Positions 1 through 7,143 of a DNA stretch of 25,851 nt are shown in pieces. Each line of letters starts with the position of its first letter. The first letter of the stretch is position 1. The translations under genes and the position numbers were made by a program. Below the pieces are notes generated by a model that did not search any database, was not told the DNA's origin, and was given only the letters and a program-made list of their open reading frames with translations. The stretch is from a virus, in IMG/VR virus record IMGVR_UViG_3300009504_000033, positions 1-25,851 of that record; one strand, 5' to 3'.

Positions 1-1539
1 AGTGTCGCGGATCGGTGCGCCCTCAAGCAGCACCTTCTCAGCCACCTTGGGTACCACCAACGCACTGGCGTTCTGATGCCACAGTGTGTTCCACTCGTAC
101 GCGCCTTTGCGCTTGACCTTGCCCGACTCTGACTGTGCAATGTAGTTGTTGACATCGCGGATCAGCATGATCTTGTAGATCGCCTCCTCCAGCTCCAAGC
201 CAGTGCGGTGCTGCCACGCCATGCGTGCTATGTCGATCATGATCTTGTTGGCCCGTGGCACACGCACCGTCAAGCCGTCAGTATTGATCTGCACAAGTTC
301 AAGACCGGGTATTGTTAGCAGCCCTTCGGCCAACAGGCACAGCAGCAGCTGACCGTTGAGCGTGATCGTCATGGTGTACAGCGGATCGTAGAACACACTA
401 AAGCGGCTGTTGCTGTCACCGTAGACGCCGTTAAGCGCGAGCTTAAGCATCGCGTTCTCAGCGCTGCCCTTGGCGTATTGCTTGCGCTGCTCGAACAAGT
501 GTTTGTAGATCGTGCAGAACTGCTGACCTAAGTGAGCAGGGTGGAAATTGTTGACGATGGCAAGATTAGGGTAGTAGCTAGTAACATCCAAATCAACAAC
601 AACAAAGTCATCATCCGATTCGACAACTTGCGACTCGACGGAACCATGAATGCCGCCAAGACCAAACACGAAATCAAAACCGTTAACACGTGCAACCAAA
701 TCATTGAAGACTCCTTTGGTTTCTGTAATCGACTGTGACTTTAACCACTCGAGCACACGCTGGAACTCGGGATGCTGAAACTCGATCCACGGCAGGATAG
801 CGTCCTTAAGCTGGATCACAGGTCGCACAGTCTGACGAGGTGTGCGCCCAGCAGGACCATAGTCGTAGCAAGCTACACCACCTTCTTGCAGCTTCATGGC
901 GAAATACTCTTTGCCAATCTTGGTGTCGTTGAAGTTGATCCAGTCCTTGCCAGGGTACTTGACGCACAGCTCTTCGCGAAACCGAATCATCTCGACTGAC
1001 TCGTGCAGAAACTTTTTGGTCGCATCGGTATCGTGTGCGTTGTACTTGTGCAGCACAGGCATGTCGGCTTGTGTGAGCACAGTTCCAGGTGGAAACGGCA
1101 GGTCACTGACGTTCTTCAAGCGCATGTTGAACTCGAGTGCCTTAAGGCTGGTCGAGCGTGCCTTGTTGTCAAAGTGCCAAATTTTGAACAAGTCGATCTG
1201 GGCAATGAACCGATCATCGGGGCGCACATTGTGAACCCATCGGTCGTTGTCGTCTTGCGTGTTAAAAATCGCTTGCGCCTTGTTGTACAAGGTTTCAGCA
1301 GTTGCGTGGCCCATGCGCACAAGTGTGTGGACAACAGGGTAGTCAAAGCTTAAGCTGTTGAAGCCCACCATGCGAGCGTCTTGCATCTTGAGCCATGTCA
1401 GGAAGTCGATGATTAAGCGCGAGTCGTTGCGCCAAGGGCTGATCTCAAAGCTCCATCGCAGCGGGTGCTCTGCGTGCTCCACGGCCAGCGTAAAGACGTT
1501 GGGGTACGTTTCAATGTCGTACACATAGTCGTTGATCAT
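1..1539 (-). CDS. Family-B DNA polymerase with 3'-5' exonuclease domain (partial, runs off left edge)
   Basis: This is the replicative DNA polymerase of the phage; 513 codons are visible and the frame is open at position 1. The proofreading exonuclease comes first: Exo I as D8-I-E10, Exo II as N61-S-L-S-F-D66, and Exo III as Y166-N-A-H-D170. The polymerase motifs follow: motif A is DVTSYYP from D318, motif B is KLALNGVYG from K366, and motif C is INTDG around N419-T-D421. These are family-B signatures, not family A. Motif C has Asn where most family-B enzymes have the first Asp of DTD, while the second, metal-binding Asp is kept. The ATG at 1539 is supported by an in-frame TGA four codons upstream. 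It is the last gene of the leftward replication operon within this window, about 100 bases after the ssDNA-binding protein gene. The family assignment is secure; the C-terminus cannot be seen. Confidence 0.93.
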   Translation of the reverse strand, partial: MINDYVYDIETYPNVFTLAVEHAEHPLRWSFEISPWRNDSRLIIDFLTWLKMQDARMVGFNSLSFDYPVVHTLVRMGHATAETLYNKAQAIFNTQDDNDRWVHNVRPDDRFIAQIDLFKIWHFDNKARSTSLKALEFNMRLKNVSDLPFPPGTVLTQADMPVLHKYNAHDTDATKKFLHESVEMIRFREELCVKYPGKDWINFNDTKIGKEYFAMKLQEGGVACYDYGPAGRTPRQTVRPVIQLKDAILPWIEFQHPEFQRVLEWLKSQSITETKGVFNDLVARVNGFDFVFGLGGIHGSVESQVVESDDDFVVVDLDVTSYYPNLAIVNNFHPAHLGQQFCTIYKHLFEQRKQYAKGSAENAMLKLALNGVYGDSNSRFSVFYDPLYTMTITLNGQLLLCLLAEGLLTIPGLELVQINTDGLTVRVPRANKIMIDIARMAWQHRTGLELEEAIYKIMLIRDVNNYIAQSESGKVKRKGAYEWNTLWHQNASALVVPKVAEKVLLEGAPIRDT

Positions 1540-1586
1540 TACGGTTACTCAAAAAGGTGGGGTACTCGCTGCACTGCGCCGACCCT

Positions 1587-1603
1587 CATGGCTATGAGCC
1601 ATG
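1587..1603. repeat. Intergenic inverted repeat between ssDNA-binding protein and polymerase genes
   Basis: Arms CATGGCT and AGCCATG are perfectly complementary around a 3-base loop, within the 100-base gap between the two replication genes. There is no T-run after it on either strand, so it does not look like an intrinsic terminator. An mRNA-stability or processing hairpin is possible, but chance cannot be excluded. Confidence 0.35.
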
Positions 1604-1639
1604 CGTCAACTCGCCAGCATCTGCTTTCCCCCGTTACAG

Positions 1640-2302
1640 TTACTGCGGCGTCAGGAACGATGGCATCGCTGGCATCGCAGGTGCAGCAGGTGCTGCACCA
1701 AACATCGCAGGCGCTGCGGTAACCGCACCGAACATCGCGGTGACATCTGGTGAGCCGCCTTCACCAAAGGCTGTGTCGTCTTTGTGAAACTGCAATGCGA
1801 TCAGGTCACAGCGGATGCCGTTGCCGTGCGTGTTCTTTTGTGGCCAAGGCTTGATGGCAGCGTTGACGCGACAGCCACCGTACATAGCACGAGCCAGCTG
1901 CTGCGCTTCCATCACATTACCCGGCTCAACGGGCGAGCCGTCTTGACGAATAATCTGTGGCATGCGGTCTGAGCCAGCGGTGATGAACACGTTGCCGTCA
2001 TAACCATCGTAGGGCTTAAAGGTCTTTTTGTTGACCTTCTCGGTGCCCATGCCAAAACAGCGCGACTTGCGGTCGGCTTGGATCATCTGCATGACTTGCT
2101 GCGCATGCTCCTTCCAAGTGTCCTGTGCGAGTTGGGCATATCGTGCCATGAACTGCTGGAAACCTGCGTGGTTCAGCGGCATCAAGAACTCACAGTTGTA
2201 GCTTATGCGCTCTTTGCCTGTCTGCTCGTTGACCTTGCGCTGCGGATCAGCAATGTGGGGAAAAGACAAACGGACGTCGCTCAAAAAAATTACATCTGAC
2301 AT
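1640..2302 (-). CDS. Enc34-type single-stranded DNA-binding protein (DUF2815)
   Basis: The 220-residue protein matches the DUF2815 family, whose Enc34 phage member is an OB-fold ssDNA-binding protein. Family features visible are the N-terminal LSDVRLSFPH, the central GYDGNVFITA (about residues 100-109), the CRVNAAIKPW segment (144-153) and IRCDLIALQFHKDDTAFGEG (163-182). From about residue 184 it ends in a flexible Ala/Pro/Met-rich tail with two MFGA repeats. This is not the acidic tail typical of bacterial SSB. It should coat ssDNA at the replication fork. The ATG at 2302 has a good AGGAG site 7 bases upstream. It follows the DUF2800 gene by 16 bases and precedes the polymerase gene, the usual neighbourhood for this family in phages. 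Confidence 0.9.
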   Translation of the reverse strand: MSDVIFLSDVRLSFPHIADPQRKVNEQTGKERISYNCEFLMPLNHAGFQQFMARYAQLAQDTWKEHAQQVMQMIQADRKSRCFGMGTEKVNKKTFKPYDGYDGNVFITAGSDRMPQIIRQDGSPVEPGNVMEAQQLARAMYGGCRVNAAIKPWPQKNTHGNGIRCDLIALQFHKDDTAFGEGGSPDVTAMFGAVTAAPAMFGAAPAAPAMPAMPSFLTPQ

Positions 2303-2318
2303 GATTTACTCCTAGGGT

Positions 2319-3617
2319 TTACAGTAGCCAAGCAGGAAGTTGCTCAGCCTCGGGTTGCACTGCACTAAACAATGGTGCAGCGTTGACGATAGCCGACTGG
2401 CGACTATCAGACTCTGCGACAACGGTAAGCTTGCCAGCCACCTTTGCCACATACTCTGTCTCAAGCGTCTTGAGTTGACGATCGGACAAAGACTTCTTGA
2501 CCTTCTCGCCAGCCTTGGTGACTTCCCACGCCAGCTTCTCAGCCTTAGCAGGTGTGACGAGTTTGGTTTCATATACGGCCGACTTCGGGATGCCCATCTT
2601 GATCAGCTTCTCAGCCATCTCGCTCTCAGGCAGTGACCAAGAGCGACTGCCGCGCCCGTGGACCAGCTTTAAGCCAGGAAGCACGTCACCAGCTTGCAAG
2701 CGGCGCAAAGCTTCTGTCTCGACAGCTTCCAAGAGTTGACGCATCAGGGGTGCGGCTTCCATGATCTGCCTGATCTGGTTGCCGTCCATCGTCGCTGGGT
2801 CTTTGTTGGCGCTTTGCTGTGCCAACTCCAAAACTTCAGGTTTGGTCGTATCGACTATTGGGAACATGACGCCGATCTCCTTCATTACGGTAGATGCTCG
2901 GGTAGAGCAAGCTTTGTGTTTACAGAACTTACAGTGGTCACCGCTGACAAGCGGGGCATCGGGTGCGTCAGTGGCGGCAGCACCAGCGACGAACCGTCCA
3001 ATTTTACCCAACAAGTAATCAACTGGCACTTCACTGAACGTGATAGGTTGCATACCCTTCATGGCCAACTTAGGCTGGATCACTGTCATGCGCACTGTCT
3101 TAAAAGGATACGGCTGGTTCACAGGAATGCGCAAGCCAGCAAGTGCACCAATCGCATACAGCTCGAGTTGGGGGTTGGTTTCAACCTTGACCTCGCCCAT
3201 ACCGTCCTTGTAGTCAATGATCTCAAGCACCTCGGCACCGTGAATCTGCACGTCAGCCGTACCAGCCAAGTCATTACGACCCAGCAGGTAAGACGGGTTG
3301 ACGCGCCGCTCGGCCACAATGTCGCACACGACCAATTCACCAGCGCGCTTGCGGATGTACTCCACAGCGACCTTGACTCGGGCGGCACGATCAGCGTCAA
3401 CGACAAACTCACCTTCATGGTCCTTCATCTTGATGCCAACCATGCTGATCGAGTCAGCCAGTCCAGCCTTGATGCAGTGCTCCAAAACCGTGTGCGTGTG
3501 GGTGCCGTCTATGCCTGCGGTGCTTGACTCGTCAGGGTACTTGGCCTCCTCGCGCACACTGCCAGGGCACGACAGCCACCGAGCAGCTTTGCTTGGGGAT
3601 AGTGTGGCGTGTGCCAT
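2319..3617 (-). CDS. DUF2800 protein, Cas4/RecB-like PD-(D/E)XK nuclease
   Basis: The 432-residue protein has the DUF2800 layout. Nuclease-type residues are visible in order: GTHTHTVLEH (H40, H42), D122 in GTADVQ, D135-x-K137 in IIDYKDG, and the Q150xxxY154 motif. Four cysteines, C17 near the N-terminus plus C229, C232 and C237, have the spacing of the iron-sulfur staple of Cas4 and AddB nucleases. A role in DNA end processing or recombination during replication is inferred from this fold and from the adjacent ssDNA-binding protein and polymerase. Its ATG overlaps the stop of the upstream gene by one base (TAATG), implying translational coupling. The family call is firm; the activity is not proven for most members. 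Confidence 0.88.
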   Translation of the reverse strand: MAHATLSPSKAARWLSCPGSVREEAKYPDESSTAGIDGTHTHTVLEHCIKAGLADSISMVGIKMKDHEGEFVVDADRAARVKVAVEYIRKRAGELVVCDIVAERRVNPSYLLGRNDLAGTADVQIHGAEVLEIIDYKDGMGEVKVETNPQLELYAIGALAGLRIPVNQPYPFKTVRMTVIQPKLAMKGMQPITFSEVPVDYLLGKIGRFVAGAAATDAPDAPLVSGDHCKFCKHKACSTRASTVMKEIGVMFPIVDTTKPEVLELAQQSANKDPATMDGNQIRQIMEAAPLMRQLLEAVETEALRRLQAGDVLPGLKLVHGRGSRSWSLPESEMAEKLIKMGIPKSAVYETKLVTPAKAEKLAWEVTKAGEKVKKSLSDRQLKTLETEYVAKVAGKLTVVAESDSRQSAIVNAAPLFSAVQPEAEQLPAWLL

Positions 3618-4165
3618 TACTGAGCCTTGCGAACAGCTTCGATGCCAGTGTAGAGCTGTGCATACTGCTCAGGCTTGACATCGTTGATGTTGACCACGCC
3701 GATCTGATTGAGCACGGCTTGGATGCCAGAGGCACGCTGTGGGCCAATCTCGCGGTACACATTGAGCACGTACTGCGTCATGGTCTGCGAGTCGTTAAAG
3801 GGCACCTCGACAGGAGCCACCGGTGCAGCAGCAGCGGGTGCAGCCACAGGAATGTCAAACACGGGTGCAGCGGGCATCGCAGGTGCCGTCGGCTGTGATC
3901 CAGCAGGGTTCGTCGGGATGACAGAAGCTGGAGCAACCGCTTGAGCCAAAGGGACGGTCACCGCCGCGACAGCGGGAGCTGGTGCAGACTGCGTTACTAC
4001 AGGTGCTGGTGCTTGTGCAGCAACAGGTGCAGGTGTAGACTGTTCGATCTTGGTTTCGACAGCGATTTTGGCTTCGCGGGGCAATGAATCTACCAAGCTT
4101 TGCAGCACCTTGGCATTGGCAAGGATGGCTTCAGCGATGGTTTGGATGGTTTTATCGTTCAACAT
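3617..4165 (-). CDS. Hypothetical replication-operon protein with Pro/Ala-rich linker
   Basis: Not recognised by name. The 182-residue protein has three parts. An N-terminal helical segment (about 1-38) is followed by a long low-complexity Pro/Ala/Val linker (about 42-121). A compact C-terminal domain (about 122-182) contains NVYREIGPQRASGIQAVL and ends YTGIEAVRKAQ. The two-domain-plus-linker shape suggests an adaptor or tether rather than an enzyme. It lies between the RHH gene, which it overlaps by 14 bases, and the nuclease gene, which it overlaps by 1 base. It is therefore co-translated with replication proteins and may work with the ssDNA-binding protein or nuclease; that is inference. 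Confidence 0.75.
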   Translation of the reverse strand: MLNDKTIQTIAEAILANAKVLQSLVDSLPREAKIAVETKIEQSTPAPVAAQAPAPVVTQSAPAPAVAAVTVPLAQAVAPASVIPTNPAGSQPTAPAMPAAPVFDIPVAAPAAAAPVAPVEVPFNDSQTMTQYVLNVYREIGPQRASGIQAVLNQIGVVNINDVKPEQYAQLYTGIEAVRKAQ

Positions 4166-4343
4166 GGTACAGACTCTCTTTCGGGTTTACAGGTGGTTTG
4201 ACAATTAAGCGATCTTCGATGAACGCTCTAACGAATTCACGCATGATCTCGGACGGTTGCCCGTACCTTTGAGACTTGTCGTGAAACTTGGTGCTTTCAA
4301 GCTCAGTGAGCCGAAAAGAAATGATGATTTTTTTGGAATCCAT
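4152..4343 (-). CDS. Small ribbon-helix-helix (CopG/Arc-like) DNA-binding protein
   Basis: The 63-residue protein fits the ribbon-helix-helix pattern: a basic N-terminal beta strand (KKIIISFRL, residues 4-12), helix A (13-25), a turn with G28-x-P-S, and helix B (31-44, EIMREFVRAFIED). Such proteins bind operators as dimers and are usually autorepressors. It is the first gene of the leftward operon, only about 20 bases from the predicted transcription start, with GGAG about 8 bases before the ATG. A perfect inverted repeat lies over its own promoter (4369-4391) and is the natural candidate target. The fold call rests on pattern only. Confidence 0.7.
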   Translation of the reverse strand: MDSKKIIISFRLTELESTKFHDKSQRYGQPSEIMREFVRAFIEDRLIVKPPVNPKESLYHVER

Positions 4344-4368
4344 AAATTTTCTCCAATCGATGTAGACA

Positions 4369-4391
4369 AGTGTACCATGTTGAAGTACACT
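4369..4391. promoter_or_regulatory. Candidate operator: AGTGTAC-N9-GTACACT inverted repeat
   Basis: Perfect 7-base arms (4369-4375 and 4385-4391) flank 9 bases. The left arm covers the -10 box and the right arm touches the -35 box of the leftward promoter, so a dimer bound here would block RNA polymerase. The adjacent RHH gene product is the most likely ligand, by position only. Confidence 0.55.
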
Positions 4392-4396
4392 GTCAA
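4369..4396 (-). promoter_or_regulatory. Leftward sigma70-like promoter of the replication operon
   Basis: Read on the - strand there is a perfect -35 box TTGACA (4396-4391), a 16-base spacer, and a -10 box TACACT (4374-4369, four of six consensus bases). The predicted start is near 4362, giving a leader of about 20 bases before the RHH gene ATG at 4343. This is the best promoter match seen in the window. Confidence 0.65.
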
Positions 4397-4441
4397 CAGG
4401 CTAGAGCAAAAAATTTTCAAGGATTTGAAATGCGACATGCG

Positions 4442-4473
4442 AAAAAAAGCCCCGGTGGGTTAGACCAGGGCTT
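4442..4473 (-). terminator. Hairpin with T-run on - strand, upstream of the primase gene
   Basis: Arms AAGCCC and GGGCTT (4447-4452, 4468-4473), extended inward by GGT/ACC across one mismatch, form a stem with a 7-base loop. On the - strand it is followed by seven T (complement of 4448-4442), as in an intrinsic terminator. It would stop leftward transcription coming from the primase region before the divergent control region. On the + strand it has no T-run and would sit in the 5' leader of the primase mRNA, just before AAGGAG. Confidence 0.5.
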
Positions 4474-4486
4474 AAGGAGACACTCA

Positions 4487-4525
4487 ATGAAAATGACAAC
4501 TGCGGTTGCCAAGGATATTGTATGA
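4487..4525 (+). CDS. Possible 12-codon leader peptide upstream of primase
   Basis: An ATG at 4487 with a strong AAGGAG site (4474-4479, 7-base spacing) opens a 12-codon frame encoding MKMTTAVAKDIV. Its TGA overlaps the primase ATG (ATGA at 4522-4525). The primase ATG also has its own AAGGA (4511-4515, 6-base spacing) inside this frame. The small frame could be a coupling leader or simply a fortuitous start codon. Its length is too short for codon statistics. Confidence 0.3.
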   Translation: MKMTTAVAKDIV

Positions 4526-6996
4526 CAATGGTCAATCAGGTGCAACAACACCCTGCGTCTGTCGATGCGTACATACGACACGGTTGGAGCCTTGTGCCCA
4601 TACCACCGGGCACCAAAGGCCCACGCACGCCCAATTGGAACGAGCGTCAAACGGCGTTGAAGTCCCAGTCCGACTTGCCTTCGGGGTGGGGTATCGGCTT
4701 GGCCCATGCCTACAGCGGCACCATGGCCTTGGACATTGACCATTGGGAAGGTGCCACCGAGCTGCTGCGGCAAAACGACATCGATCTGCGCACCTTGTAC
4801 GACGCCCCTGACGCTGTGGTTATCGACAGTGGCAAGACTGGCAGGGGCAAGCTGCTGTACTCGATGCCTTTTGGCCTGACCCTACCGTCCAAGAAGATCA
4901 TCCTCGACGGTCAAACGATTTACGAGCTGCGCTGCGCCACGGCCAACGGCTTGACGGTGCAGGATGTGTTGCCACCGTCCATCCACCCCGACACGCGCCA
5001 GCCTTACCGTTGGGCAGGCAACGGCAACTGGATGCGCGCGCCAGTGCTGCCCGATGCCATTCTTGTCCTGTGGCACTCGCTTTTGGAGCAAGACAAGCAG
5101 CGCAACATCAGCAACGACTCGCCTGTCAACGCCTCATGGGACGAGGTGACCTCGGCGCTGCACAGCATCAGTGCCGACTGCTCCCGTGACGAGTGGGTGA
5201 CCTGCGGCATGGCCCTGCACTATGCCGGTAGTCAGACCAACAATCTTGAGTACGCATTCCACCTGTGGGATCAGTGGAGCCAAGCCTCTGCCAAGTACCC
5301 TGGCGACCGCGCCATGCTTGGCCAATGGGCCTCGTTTAAGACTGAGAAGGCCACTAGCGTCAAGCTCGGTAGCCTGTTCCACTTGGCCAAGCAGCGCGAC
5401 TGGGTGCGTCCTGCACCAGATGTCTCGACCATGTTCGGCTCTGTAGGTGATGTCAAGACCCCGATCCAAATCACCATGGACCTGCGCCCACCAGCGCCCA
5501 ACCTCGACATCAGCCTGTTCCCCGAGGTGCTGCAGCGCCGCGCCCAAGAGATCAGTGACGGCGTGGGCTGTGACCCATTGGTGCCACTGTTTGCGGGTTT
5601 GTCTGCGGTGTGCGGTGCCATCGATGCACGCACCCGGCTTGAACTCAAGCCCGGTTTCCTTGTGCCGCCGGTGCTTTGGATCATGACGATCGGTGACCCG
5701 GCTGACAAGAAGTCACCTGGCTCTCGGCCCATGTTCAAGGTGCTGCGCGAGATCGAGGGCGAGGACCGCCAGCGCTTCGCCAAGGAACTGCTGACCTACG
5801 AGACTCTTGACGCCCAGTACCAGTCGGCCAAGAAGGCGTTTATCGAGCATGCCCAGTCGGCCGATGCTTTGCTCAACAACACCATCCCACCGAACCTGCC
5901 GCCCGAGCCGCAGGAGCCTATCCCGGCCAAGATCATTGTGCAGGACATCACTTCGCAGAAACTCGTGCGCCAAGCGGCCAAGCGGCCACGGGGTCTGTTG
6001 TGCTACCTCGACGAGATGTCATCGTGGGTGGACAAGGTTTGCGACAAGCGCAGTGGGGATGACAGGTCGACATGGACTGTCAGTTACGAGTCAGAAACTT
6101 ACGAGATGGACCGGGTTGGTGCGGGTGTGATTTTTTGTGAGAACTTCGCGCTGTCGATCTTTGGCAACATCCAGCCCCAAGTGTTCCACCAAAACGTGGA
6201 CGCCTTGTCCAAAGATGGCCTGCTTCAGCGCTTCATCCCTGTGCCCCTGCGTCACAACTACACGCGCAAGGGCAACCCCAAGCCTGCGTTCATGACCTCT
6301 GAGTCACATTATGACCAGATGATCCGTTCGATTTACGCTCTGCCGGCGCTCAACTACACCTTGACCGACCCTGCAGCGCAGGCGTTTGACGACTTCCAAA
6401 CGTGGTACGAGGGTGCCAAGAAGAACGAGCGCGTTGTGGGCACGGGCAACCGGTTCATGACGGCCTTTGGCAAAATTGAGGGTCTGCTGGGGCGCATTGT
6501 GCTGTTGTGGCATGTGATGCACGACTCGTACAACACACGGGTGAGCTTGGAGACGATGAACAAGGCCATCGAGTTCATCCGCACCTACTTGATCCCGTCT
6601 CTGCGATACACGCACGAGAACGATCTGGGTGGCAACGACTCCTTTGACATGTGGCTGGCCGACTACATCGTCTATCACAGCGAAATGCCCCTGATGACGC
6701 TGTCTGATCTTAAGCACGGCGCGCGCAAGCAACTCAAGAGCCTCAACACATGGCAAAAGGACCAAGCGGTCATTGGCGCAATGTATCCCTTGGAGCAGGG
6801 CAAGTGGGTCGTGCGAATGGATGACGGCACCAAAGAGCACCAGCACATCGCTCAGTGGGCCATCAACCCCGAGCTGCGCACGATCTTCAAGGATCACCGT
6901 GAAAACGTTATCCGGGCCAAGCAAGCGCTGATGGACGAGGTGCGAGCTGCCACCCGCTCGCCAATACCCAAGGTCAAATATTCCGAGGCTCTGTAG
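4522..6996 (+). CDS. Bifunctional primase-polymerase / DUF3987 helicase-like protein
   Basis: The 824-residue protein is a replicative primase-helicase fusion. The N-terminal PrimPol domain (about 15-185) has the catalytic D71-I-D73 motif after GIGLAHAYSGTMAL, a basic SGKTGRGK segment (103-110) and a VLPPSIHPDTRQPYRW block (149-164). A PriCT_2-like linker domain follows (about 204-293; AFHLWDQWSQASAKY, WASF). The rest is DUF3987-like ATPase: a loop GDPADKKS (391-398) stands where Walker A is expected, and Walker B is LDE (496-498) in LLCYLDEMSS. The Walker A is degenerate, lacking GxxGxGK. The protein should prime and possibly unwind DNA. It is transcribed alone, opposite to the other replication genes, and ends at a terminator. 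The ATG at 4522 has AAGGA 6 bases upstream; an in-frame ATG at 4528 is an alternative. Confidence 0.9.
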   Translation: MTMVNQVQQHPASVDAYIRHGWSLVPIPPGTKGPRTPNWNERQTALKSQSDLPSGWGIGLAHAYSGTMALDIDHWEGATELLRQNDIDLRTLYDAPDAVVIDSGKTGRGKLLYSMPFGLTLPSKKIILDGQTIYELRCATANGLTVQDVLPPSIHPDTRQPYRWAGNGNWMRAPVLPDAILVLWHSLLEQDKQRNISNDSPVNASWDEVTSALHSISADCSRDEWVTCGMALHYAGSQTNNLEYAFHLWDQWSQASAKYPGDRAMLGQWASFKTEKATSVKLGSLFHLAKQRDWVRPAPDVSTMFGSVGDVKTPIQITMDLRPPAPNLDISLFPEVLQRRAQEISDGVGCDPLVPLFAGLSAVCGAIDARTRLELKPGFLVPPVLWIMTIGDPADKKSPGSRPMFKVLREIEGEDRQRFAKELLTYETLDAQYQSAKKAFIEHAQSADALLNNTIPPNLPPEPQEPIPAKIIVQDITSQKLVRQAAKRPRGLLCYLDEMSSWVDKVCDKRSGDDRSTWTVSYESETYEMDRVGAGVIFCENFALSIFGNIQPQVFHQNVDALSKDGLLQRFIPVPLRHNYTRKGNPKPAFMTSESHYDQMIRSIYALPALNYTLTDPAAQAFDDFQTWYEGAKKNERVVGTGNRFMTAFGKIEGLLGRIVLLWHVMHDSYNTRVSLETMNKAIEFIRTYLIPSLRYTHENDLGGNDSFDMWLADYIVYHSEMPLMTLSDLKHGARKQLKSLNTWQKDQAVIGAMYPLEQGKWVVRMDDGTKEHQHIAQWAINPELRTIFKDHRENVIRAKQALMDEVRAATRSPIPKVKYSEAL

Positions 6997-7055
6997 GAGC
7001 GCGTCGGTGTTTTTTCTAATGCTACTTTCCAAAGTGCATTCAGAAACAAAAGGGA

Positions 7056-7079
7056 GGGGGTCACATTTGACCCCCTTTT
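7056..7079. terminator. Bidirectional intrinsic terminator after primase
   Basis: Perfect arms GGGGGTCA (7056-7063) and TGACCCCC (7068-7075) enclose a 4-base loop and are followed by TTTTGCTTT on the + strand. On the - strand the same stem is followed, after a few bases, by TTTTG. It lies 60 bases past the primase stop and before the convergent accessory operon, so it can serve both directions, better on the + strand. Confidence 0.8.
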
Positions 7080-7111
7080 GCTTTGCCGAAAATTCAAATT
7101 TCCCCTTGGAA

Positions 7112-7143
7112 CCCTATTAGGGTAGGGTTATCCCTATATAGGG
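7112..7143. repeat. Two TA-rich palindromes spaced 20 bases apart
   Basis: CCCTATTAGGG (7112-7122) and the perfect palindrome CCCTATATAGGG (7132-7143) start exactly 20 bases apart, about two helical turns. A TAGGGTT half-site lies between them. They sit between the bidirectional terminator and the stop codon of the HTH/AT-hook gene. The arrangement resembles paired protein-binding sites. No promoter is evident next to them. Confidence 0.5.

Noticed and set aside
2694-3527. Long + strand frame (277 codons) opposite the DUF2800 gene
   Set aside because: Exactly antisense to a gene with clear family motifs, rich in His/Gln/Val as expected of a shadow frame, and no ribosome site.
4369-4391. Phage attachment site or integration core
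   Set aside because: No integrase in the window and the repeat lies over a promoter, so an operator is the simpler reading.
4380-4407. Rightward promoter for primase (TTGAAG with TAGAGC at 16 bases)
   Set aside because: The -10 match is only three of six; a start for the primase mRNA must exist nearby, but this one is not convincing.
6304-7032. - strand frame (242 codons) opposite the primase C-terminus
   Set aside because: The primase frame has matching domain motifs, and the antisense frame has shadow composition. The start is also on the wrong side of the 7056-7079 terminator.
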